Assembly: GCA_964391305.1 (NCBI GenBank)
Contig: CAYMJO010000013.1
Location: forward strand, 1 to 19,865
Origin: CAYMJO01 sp964391305
GTDB taxonomy: Bacteria; Patescibacteriota; CALEFQ01
Reading direction: 5' to 3'
DNA: 19,865 bases
The position numbers and the translations under genes are program-made. The notes beneath the pieces are model-generated. The model saw only the letters and a program-made list of their open reading frames with translations, did not search any database and was not told where the DNA came from. Positions 15,116 through 19,865 of this stretch are shown here, piece by piece; position 1 is the first letter of the stretch; each line of letters begins with the position of its first letter.

Positions 15116-16888
15116 TCAACTCCGCGCCTTCTTAATTCCAAGCTCTTTCAATTGCTCCTCGCTCACTTCGCTTGGCGCGCCAGTCATCATATCCTTGGCA
15201 TTGCCGGCAAGAGGGAACGCGTATATATCTCTGATATTCTCCGTTCCCGCGAGCAACATCATAATTCTATCAAGCCCAGGCGCCATGCCTCCGTGCGGAG
15301 GAGCGCCATATTTCATGGCATCCACCATATGGCCAAATTTTTCATCAACCTCTTTTTTGCCGTAGCCCGCTATTTCAAAAGCCTTGTAAAGAAGTTCCGG
15401 TTTGTGATTTCTCATAGCGCCAGAACCGGCTTCATAGCCATTCGCGACAATATCAAATTGGGAAGAAAATATTTTCGAGGGATCTTTCTTTTCAAAGTCA
15501 GAAAGATTTTCTATTCCGATAGGCATGCTGAATGGATTGTGCTCAAAATCGAGATTGCCGGTGATATCGCTCACCGAGTACATCGGAAAATCAGAAACCC
15601 AAGCCCACGCGATGGAATTACGATCAGCCAATTTCAAACGCTTGCCAAGCTCACTTCTGACAGCGCCAAGAGCCTTCGTGGCAAGCTCCCATTTATCGGC
15701 CGCGAAGAAAGCGATATCGCCTTTTTTCATATCGAGTGCGGAAATCAATTTTTCCCGCTCATCTTTTGAAATGAATTTCAAAATCGGTGATTGCAATTCA
15801 TCTTTGAAAACAGCATACGCAAGTCCGCCAAGCCCTGATTTTTTCGCGATTTCTGTCAATTCGTTTATTTCTCCGCGGGACATTTGAGCTTTGCCTTCAA
15901 TTCGCAACGATTTTATAACGCCGCCACTTTTGATAACTTTTGAAAAAATTTCAAATTTCGTGTTTGTAAAAATATCCGATACATCAACAAACTCAAGATT
16001 AAAACGCAAATCGGGCTTATCTGAACCATATTTATCCATCGCTTCAGTCCATGAAAATCTCGGGAAAGGTTTCTGCATAACTTTTTTGGAACTAAACTTT
16101 TCCGTGAGCTCAATAAGCAATTTTTCCACCAGCTTCATTATTTCCTCTCTTTCAACAAAGCTCATTTCAAAATCAATCTGATAAAAACTGCCTGGATGCC
16201 TGTCCGCCCTTGGATCTTCATCCCGAAAGCAAGGAGCTATCTGAAAATACTTGTCAATGCCCGCGACCATCAAAAGCTGCTTGAACTGCTGCGGGGCTTG
16301 AGGAAGGGCGTAAAATTTTCCATGATAAAGCCTCGAAGGGACAAGATAGTCACGAGCGCCTTCAGGGCTTGAGTTCGCAAGTATCGGAGTTTGAACATCG
16401 ATAAAATCTTTTTCATTAAAATAATTCCTGACATATCTAATGATATCATCTCTAAGTTTCATCATTTCTTGATAATATTTGTGTCGCAAATCCAAATAAC
16501 GATATCTCAAGCGAAGCTCCTCATTCACAGAAGCACGTTTTTTGTCAGCGATCTCAAATGGCAGAGTCTCTGCCTTCGATAAAATCTCAATTTCAGACGC
16601 TTCAATCTCAATCTCGCCAGTCTTTATTTTTTTATTCACCATTTCAGCAGGCCTTGATATAACCTCGCCCGCAATCTTCACAACGTACTCCAAGCGGCAC
16701 TTGTCAGCAATATCAAAAGCTTTTTTATTTTTAGGATCGAAGACACACTGCGTGATCCCATATCGATCCCGCAAATCTAAAAATATAAGACCGCCATGAT
16801 CGCGTCTCCCGTCAAGCCAGCCGGACAACACGACATCGCTGTCTTTATCTTTGTTTGTCAATTGTCCGCAAGTGTGAGTTCTGTACAT
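15116..16888 (-). CDS. aspS: Aspartyl-tRNA synthetase AspRS (bacterial type)
   Basis: AspRS charges tRNA(Asp) and, in non-discriminating forms, tRNA(Asn) as well. At 590 residues it has the full bacterial architecture: N-terminal OB-fold anticodon domain (about 1-105), catalytic core with motif 2 (CFRDEDPRADRHPGSFYQID, 220-239), an inserted GAD domain (about 275-405), and motif 3 GLDRIMML (538-545). FYALPQAPQQFKQLL (192-206) is the substrate loop. In the anticodon domain the sequence is RRDHGG with H31; the equivalent His in Pseudomonas aeruginosa AspRS is associated with non-discriminating behaviour. A 14-base palindrome (16899-16912) lies just upstream of the ATG. The radical SAM gene follows after 30 bases. 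Confidence 0.95.
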   Translation of the reverse strand: MYRTHTCGQLTNKDKDSDVVLSGWLDGRRDHGGLIFLDLRDRYGITQCVFDPKNKKAFDIADKCRLEYVVKIAGEVISRPAEMVNKKIKTGEIEIEASEIEILSKAETLPFEIADKKRASVNEELRLRYRYLDLRHKYYQEMMKLRDDIIRYVRNYFNEKDFIDVQTPILANSSPEGARDYLVPSRLYHGKFYALPQAPQQFKQLLMVAGIDKYFQIAPCFRDEDPRADRHPGSFYQIDFEMSFVEREEIMKLVEKLLIELTEKFSSKKVMQKPFPRFSWTEAMDKYGSDKPDLRFNLEFVDVSDIFTNTKFEIFSKVIKSGGVIKSLRIEGKAQMSRGEINELTEIAKKSGLGGLAYAVFKDELQSPILKFISKDEREKLISALDMKKGDIAFFAADKWELATKALGAVRSELGKRLKLADRNSIAWAWVSDFPMYSVSDITGNLDFEHNPFSMPIGIENLSDFEKKDPSKIFSSQFDIVANGYEAGSGAMRNHKPELLYKAFEIAGYGKKEVDEKFGHMVDAMKYGAPPHGGMAPGLDRIMMLLAGTENIRDIYAFPLAGNAKDMMTGAPSEVSEEQLKELGIKKARS

Positions 16889-16898
16889 AATACTTTAG

Positions 16899-16912
16899 TT
16901 GAGAATTCTCAA
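16899..16912. promoter_or_regulatory. 14-base perfect palindrome upstream of aspS
   Basis: TTGAGAATTCTCAA lies 10 bases before the aspS ATG, in the 107-base gap after the 103-residue gene. Its position would place it in the leader or operator region. No binding protein can be named, and a chance palindrome in AT-rich DNA is possible. Confidence 0.3.
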
Positions 16913-16995
16913 TACACAGAATCCAGCTTCTTTTTATTGACAGATTTTCTTTTTAAATCAAGTGCAAACAAAAAAAATGGGTACCGCGTACTGAA

Positions 16996-17307
16996 TTAAT
17001 CCCCGTCTTTCTCAACAATGTCATTTATTCGCTTAGCCTCTCTTTCCACAACATCTCCCGAATCCTCGGCAGATCGCGCGACCTTCTTGTGCAACGGCCT
17101 TCGCCAGTCGTAATGTAAATTAATCTCCAAATGATCACCAATCTCTTTGACATACGCATGGAAACGCGGATAAAAAGTCCCTCCGGGCTTTGCTCTGCGA
17201 ATAAAGCTGTTGCGCCCGTTTCGGGGATCTCTATGCTCAATATATCCAAACTTACGCATGAATTTGCTTAGCGAATAGCCTGAAATGTTGTTAGCTGTTA
17301 TTTTCAT
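16996..17307 (-). CDS. Small conserved-looking protein of unknown function (103 residues)
   Basis: I do not recognise the family. The product is 103 residues, basic, with no signal peptide or membrane segment. It opens with a short helix (SLSKFMRKFGYIEHRDPRNGR), then FYPRFHAYVKEIGDHLEINLHYD (about 45-67), which alternates like two beta strands with His residues at 50, 59 and 65. It ends with an acidic helix carrying VEREAKRINDIVE. Codon usage and spacing look like those of neighbours, and the ATG follows a T-rich leader without a Shine-Dalgarno. It is divergent from the ogg gene and upstream of aspS. The compact alpha-beta-beta-alpha order is loosely like small dsRNA-binding or toxin folds, but nothing specific supports that. 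Confidence 0.6.
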   Translation of the reverse strand: MKITANNISGYSLSKFMRKFGYIEHRDPRNGRNSFIRRAKPGGTFYPRFHAYVKEIGDHLEINLHYDWRRPLHKKVARSAEDSGDVVEREAKRINDIVEKDGD

Positions 17308-17379
17308 AAAAAATAAAAATTAACCGGCTTCGGACTGGCAAGCCAAAAGTAAAAAGTAGAAAAAAGAACTCAAAAACTT

Positions 17380-17408
17380 TTGACCATTAACTTGTTATAT
17401 GCTAAATT
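17380..17408 (+). promoter_or_regulatory. Sigma70-like promoter for the ogg gene
   Basis: TTGACC (17380-17385) and TAAATT (17403-17408) are separated by 17 bases and lie 60 bases before the only plus-strand gene. Each box has one or two departures from consensus. The rest of the 161-base divergent spacer is A-rich with no other clear signal. Confidence 0.4.
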
Positions 17409-17468
17409 CCAAGCACAACTTCCCTTAAATATTACCAGTTTAAAAAGAAAAAGGCAACTCCCCGCTAA

Positions 17469-18086
17469 ATGAAACAGCTTCTACAATCAATTGAAACCTT
17501 AAAAAAAAGCAAAGTAAAAAAACTGGTGGATTTTAGAATAAAAGAATTTGAAAATAAAAAAACGGACAAAAAAATCTTCAACGAACTTTGTTTTTGTCTT
17601 TTGACGGCAAATTTCAACGCGGAAAGAAGCATCAAAATCCAAGAGAACATAAAAGATGGTTTCTCAAATTTCACGAAGCAAAAGCTTTTAAAAAAATTGA
17701 AAGAGCTCGGGCATCGTTTTCCTAACGCGAGGGCAAAATACATTCTAGAGGCGAGAAAGCATAAAAATTCTTTAAAAAATAATTTAAAAAAATTACAAGA
17801 ATCAGAAATCCGAGAATGGCTTATAAAAAACGTAAATGGACTCGGCATGAAAGAAGCCAGCCATTTTCTTCGCAATATCGGCTTCAAAAACTCGGCGATC
17901 ATAGATTTTCATATAATAGATATTTTGGCAAAACACAAATTAATCCAAAGACCAAAAACTTTGACGAAGAAGAAATATCTAGAGATAGAAAATTCTCTCA
18001 AAAAATTGGCAGAGAAATCCAAATTAACTTTGGCAGAGCTGGATTTGTATTTGTGGTGTTTGGAGACGGGGAAGATTTTGAAATAA
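17469..18086 (+). CDS. ogg: 8-oxoguanine DNA glycosylase/AP lyase, Ogg2 (archaeal) type
   Basis: This HhH-GPD superfamily enzyme removes 8-oxoguanine and cleaves the abasic site. The 205-residue length matches the Ogg2 subfamily of Methanocaldococcus jannaschii and Thermotoga, not Fpg/MutM or eukaryotic OGG1. The helix-hairpin-helix is VNGLGMKEASHFLRNIGF (122-139) with catalytic Lys K128, followed by the catalytic Asp D146 in IIDFHIIDIL. It ends at a C-terminal lysine after LYLWCLETGKIL; that terminal lysine is characteristic of Ogg2 and has been implicated in 8-oxoG recognition. It is the only plus-strand gene in the window, with its own promoter candidate and a bidirectional terminator after it. 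The start is the ATG at 17469; there is no strong ribosome site. Confidence 0.87.
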   Translation: MKQLLQSIETLKKSKVKKLVDFRIKEFENKKTDKKIFNELCFCLLTANFNAERSIKIQENIKDGFSNFTKQKLLKKLKELGHRFPNARAKYILEARKHKNSLKNNLKKLQESEIREWLIKNVNGLGMKEASHFLRNIGFKNSAIIDFHIIDILAKHKLIQRPKTLTKKKYLEIENSLKKLAEKSKLTLAELDLYLWCLETGKILK

Positions 18087-18207
18087 GCATTGCGAATCTA
18101 CACGAATCCCCGCAAACTTGCGCGCGTAAAGAATCCGCATACGCTCGCAGGTCATTCATACAAATCATTGGATGCAACGCAAATAAAAATAGACGTGCAT
18201 AAAATAA

Positions 18208-18239
18208 AAAAACCTATATTGAAATATAGATTTTTTTGT
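18208..18239. terminator. Bidirectional terminator between convergent ogg and small membrane ORF
   Basis: CTATAT (18214-18219), loop TGAA, ATATAG (18224-18229) is followed on the plus strand by seven T's (18231-18237). It is preceded by an A-run (18206-18212), which gives a T-run on the minus strand. It can therefore end transcripts from both sides. The stem is only six base pairs and AT-rich. Confidence 0.5.
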
Positions 18240-18270
18240 CTTGATAGAGCGTGATCTATCGATACAAAAA
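18227..18270. repeat. 44-base palindromic element, copy 2
   Basis: Same layout as 11081-11124: TAGATTTTTTTGT, 13 variable bases, GATCTATC, TACAAAAA. Internally GATAGA (18243-18248) pairs with TCTATC (18255-18260), flanked by TTTTTGT and ACAAAAA, giving about 16 paired positions with one mismatch and one G-T pair on the plus strand. It abuts the bidirectional terminator. Confidence 0.65.
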
Positions 18271-18271
18271 C

Positions 18272-18400
18272 TTAATTAACGCTTTCCTCAACCGTTGCCG
18301 AAAAATTTTGGGGATTATCAAAAGAAGCCGGATTTCTAACAAAAAACGCGGCAAGCAACAGCAAAAAAATTATTATTATAAATATCGCGAAACCGCTCAT
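18272..18400 (-). CDS. Probable small single-pass membrane peptide (42 residues)
   Basis: An ATG at 18400 opens a 42-codon frame ending in TAA at 18274-18272. The product begins MSGFAIFIIIIFLLLLAAFF, one long hydrophobic helix (residues 4-20), followed by a polar tail with RNPASFDNPQNFS. Such a helix-then-polar layout is unlikely to arise from a random frame with a proper start and stop, and a terminator follows. A weak AGG lies about nine bases before the ATG. The 118 bases between the TlyA-like gene's stop and this ATG contain two small hairpins (GGCGC/GCGCC, and TCTGC with a GAAA loop on the minus strand) and no other convincing gene. No function can be proposed. Confidence 0.45.
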   Translation of the reverse strand: MSGFAIFIIIIFLLLLAAFFVRNPASFDNPQNFSATVEESVN

Positions 18401-18518
18401 ATATTTGCCTGTTATCAAATACGGGATAACGGCGCTTTTACAAAATCGCGCCTTTTAGACAATTATTTTGCTTCTGCTTTCGCAGACGGAAATTCATATT
18501 GTCGCAACTGCCGATTAT

Positions 18519-19085
18519 TCAAACTGCTTTTAAAAACTCTACAAGCGCAAGATATTCTATATTTTCTCCCCTTTTTCCAATAATCGGGGATTTTATTATT
18601 CTGCAATCAAGTTTTTCGCCGCAACCGATGTCTTTCTGAACCTTTTTCAAAATTTCCGGTAAAAATTCCTCGATGACTTTGCCTTTTCTAATTTGATTTT
18701 TCTTTGCTTCATATTGAGGCTTGATCAGAGAAACAATTTTGCCATCAATCTTCAGCATTTCCAGAGCCTTCGGAATAATAAGTCCTTGCTTTGTCCAGCC
18801 TACATCTATTGTAACAATATCTACTTTTTCCGGCAACTTGGCATAAAGAGCATTAGTGCGCTCCATTACTTCGACACGAGAATCGTTGCGCAGATTCCAA
18901 TCAAGCAAACCATATCCTTTCTCTACCGCGTAAATTTTCTTCGCGCCATTTTTCAAAAGACAATCCGTAAATCCGCCTCTGTCCGATCCGAGATCCGCGC
19001 AAATAAAATTTTTCACATCAAGCTTAAAATGCTCCAAAGCAAATTGAAGCTTCTCCCCCGCACGAGACGCGAATCGCTTTTCCAT
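18519..19085 (-). CDS. TlyA/FtsJ-like RNA 2'-O-methyltransferase lacking the S4 domain
   Basis: This is a Rossmann-fold SAM methyltransferase of the FtsJ/RrmJ clan. The opening FASRAGEKLQFALEHF (5-20) matches the VSRGGLKL.AL.F block that starts the catalytic domain of TlyA. DLGSDRGGFTDCLL (31-44) is the SAM loop. AVEKGYGLLDWNLRND (53-68) and VMERTNA (73-79) are TlyA-specific. IDVGW (93-97) and IKPQYE (121-126) supply the Asp and Lys of the catalytic tetrad. TlyA proteins normally have about 60 N-terminal residues forming an S4 RNA-binding domain; here the protein begins directly at the catalytic domain and is 188 residues long. TlyA methylates 16S and 23S rRNA cytidines; the target here is unknown. 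It starts nine bases after dcd, probably in the same transcript. Confidence 0.8.
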   Translation of the reverse strand: MEKRFASRAGEKLQFALEHFKLDVKNFICADLGSDRGGFTDCLLKNGAKKIYAVEKGYGLLDWNLRNDSRVEVMERTNALYAKLPEKVDIVTIDVGWTKQGLIIPKALEMLKIDGKIVSLIKPQYEAKKNQIRKGKVIEEFLPEILKKVQKDIGCGEKLDCRIIKSPIIGKRGENIEYLALVEFLKAV

Positions 19086-19094
19086 AAAATTATT

Positions 19095-19604
19095 CTAAGG
19101 CTCCACTTGTCCGACAAATTTCCCACTATACTTCGCCTCTCCGACAGTCTTTTGAAAAATAAACTGGCATATTTTTGTCCCCGCGTGCAGTTTCAATGGG
19201 ACATGTCCCATATTGCTTATTTCAAGAACCTGGCGATTGTCCACGCCCGGCTGCATGAAAGACGCCGATATGTGCACCATCAGCCCAAGCCGCGCGAACC
19301 TGCTTCTGCCTTCAAGCCAGCCGCAGATGTTCGAAGGCAAAGCTATATTTTCCCTTGTTATCCCCAAAACTGTTTCCTGCGGATTGACGACAATTGAATC
19401 TGTCTCAACAAGTTTCGTGATTTTCTTGTAATCTGGATTATCGCCGACATCGTAAATCTTATCGGATTTTTTGAAAACCCTAAACATGTTTCCCAAAGTC
19501 AAATCAATCGAGCCGGGACCTACATTTTCGGCGGAAAAAGGCTCAATTTTTATATTGCCTTTATCTATTTCTTTAAAAATTTCTTCTTTTGTTAGAACTG
19601 ACAT
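19095..19604 (-). CDS. dcd: dCTP deaminase (Dcd family)
   Basis: Dcd converts dCTP to dUTP, feeding dTMP synthesis; some relatives also act as dUTPase. The 169-residue protein is of the trimeric dUTPase-like fold, somewhat shorter than E. coli Dcd. Visible landmarks are GPGSIDLTLGNMFRVF (29-44), LEGRSRFARLGLMVH (97-111), FMQPG (116-120), VLEISNMG with the catalytic Glu E128, and AGTKICQFIF (141-150). Where many Dcd proteins have PGWEG or PGFEG, this one has PGVDNRQ. Sequence alone does not separate mono- from bifunctional deaminase/dUTPase. The ATG at 19604 follows an A/T-only stretch. The TlyA-like gene begins nine bases after the stop. Confidence 0.88.
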   Translation of the reverse strand: MSVLTKEEIFKEIDKGNIKIEPFSAENVGPGSIDLTLGNMFRVFKKSDKIYDVGDNPDYKKITKLVETDSIVVNPQETVLGITRENIALPSNICGWLEGRSRFARLGLMVHISASFMQPGVDNRQVLEISNMGHVPLKLHAGTKICQFIFQKTVGEAKYSGKFVGQVEP

Positions 19605-19865
19605 GTTTTTTTGAAAAAAATTGAAATATATACTTTTTGGTGGTGTCTATTGGACGAAATCCGAACCTTCTTTGAGCAAAATCCAGAGGATTTTGCGGAT
19701 TGATTCCCGCCCAGCGTTTCCGCCCGCCTGACGGCGAGCAAAACAGAAAAATTTTCTTTACAATTTTTTATTCGCGCGCCCCCCAATTTTTTTCAATTAA
19801 GGAAATGAAAATTTTTCTGTTTTGCTTTCCTGCTGACGCAGGAATTACGGAAACGCTCCCACCCC
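19605..19865. other. Structured noncoding region at the right edge: hairpin plus nested palindrome
   Basis: No convincing gene is visible in these 261 bases. They hold a perfect hairpin GCAAAATCC, loop AGA, GGATTTTGC (19676-19696). A large inverted repeat follows: AGCGTTTCCG (19713-19722) pairs with CGGAAACGCT (19848-19857), and a 19-base block 19738-19756 pairs perfectly with 19807-19825. Between the paired blocks of each arm sits its own small hairpin, both with a TGAC loop: CGCC/GGCG (19725-19736) and TTCCTGC/GCAGGAA (19827-19844). The centre (19757-19806) is AT-rich with a GCGCGCCCCCC core. It may continue past the window. Confidence 0.7.

Noticed and set aside
17465..17902. A 145-codon minus-strand frame opposite ogg, rich in Phe, Leu and Ser.
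   Set aside because: It is the complement of A/lysine-rich ogg codons, which always yields Phe/Leu-rich pseudo-membrane sequence; the ogg frame has the catalytic HhH motif.
18419..18445. A GGCGC/GCGCC hairpin followed by TTTT on the plus strand, as a terminator.
   Set aside because: The ogg transcript should already stop at 18214-18237 and no other plus-strand gene lies upstream; on the minus strand no T-run follows. It may be a leader structure of the small ORF.
18439..18496. A 19-codon minus-strand frame (ATG AAT TTC CGT ...) just before the small membrane ORF.
   Set aside because: Too short and without any hydrophobic or conserved character; likely chance.
18251..18583. A 110-codon plus-strand frame.
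   Set aside because: It overlaps the TlyA-like gene end and the small membrane ORF, starts inside a palindromic repeat and has no recognisable domain.
19592..19786. A 64-codon minus-strand frame upstream of dcd.
   Set aside because: It runs through the hairpins and inverted repeat and overlaps the dcd start; composition reflects the repeats.
19676..19857. Integron attC site.
   Set aside because: The palindrome is large and nested, but the GTTRRRY and RYYYAAC core sites are not present at the arm ends, and no integrase or cassette is seen.
1..19865. UGA recoded as glycine, as in some CPR phyla.
   Set aside because: Genes end correctly at TGA at expected family lengths (for example murC, murG, mraY), and no in-frame UGA is needed inside a conserved domain.

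Overview
The window looks like a chromosome segment from a Patescibacteria/CPR (Parcubacteria-like) bacterium. I infer this from three things: divergent, compact versions of universal bacterial genes; intergenic spaces mostly under 150 bases; and AT-rich, poly-A/poly-T-rich DNA with few clear Shine-Dalgarno sites and several TTG starts. No rRNA or marker gene is present to settle the phylum. The genes terminate properly with UGA read as stop, so there is no sign of the UGA-to-Gly recoding seen in Absconditabacteria/Gracilibacteria. All supported genes lie on the minus strand except one DNA glycosylase.

Region 1 (1-11005, read right to left) is a division and cell-wall (dcw-type) cluster. It runs mraY, a membrane-anchored protein with a pilin-like C-terminal part, an N-acyl-D-amino-acid deacylase homologue, a decayed pgeF/ylmD-type laccase-domain gene, murI, murD, ftsW, murG, murC and a murB cut by the window edge. 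Together these cover D-glutamate supply (MurI), UDP-MurNAc synthesis and the first two peptide additions (MurB, MurC, MurD), lipid I and II formation (MraY, MurG) and septal glycan polymerisation (FtsW). murE, murF and ddl are not in the window.

Region 2 (11006-16995) holds a D,D-carboxypeptidase (dacA), the condensin partners scpB and scpA, a YbaK/ProX-type aminoacyl-tRNA deacylase, a short RlmN-like radical SAM enzyme, and aspS.

Region 3 (16996-19865) holds an unrecognised 103-residue protein, a divergently oriented archaeal-type 8-oxoguanine glycosylase (Ogg2), a probable 42-residue membrane peptide, an S4-less TlyA-like methyltransferase, dcd, and a highly structured noncoding stretch at the right edge.

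The least ordinary features are not a new gene system. They are (a) intergenic inverted arrays built from 7-base (TAAGCAC-like) and 9-base (AACAATTAG-like) units, (b) two related 44-base palindromic elements, (c) a nested palindrome at the right edge, (d) a D-aminoacylase homologue in which all three expected tight-zinc ligands are replaced, (e) a twice-frameshifted, 3'-truncated laccase-domain gene whose stop overlaps the murI start, and (f) active-site variants in MraY and the RlmN-like enzyme. I found no CRISPR array, transposase, phage gene or tRNA.
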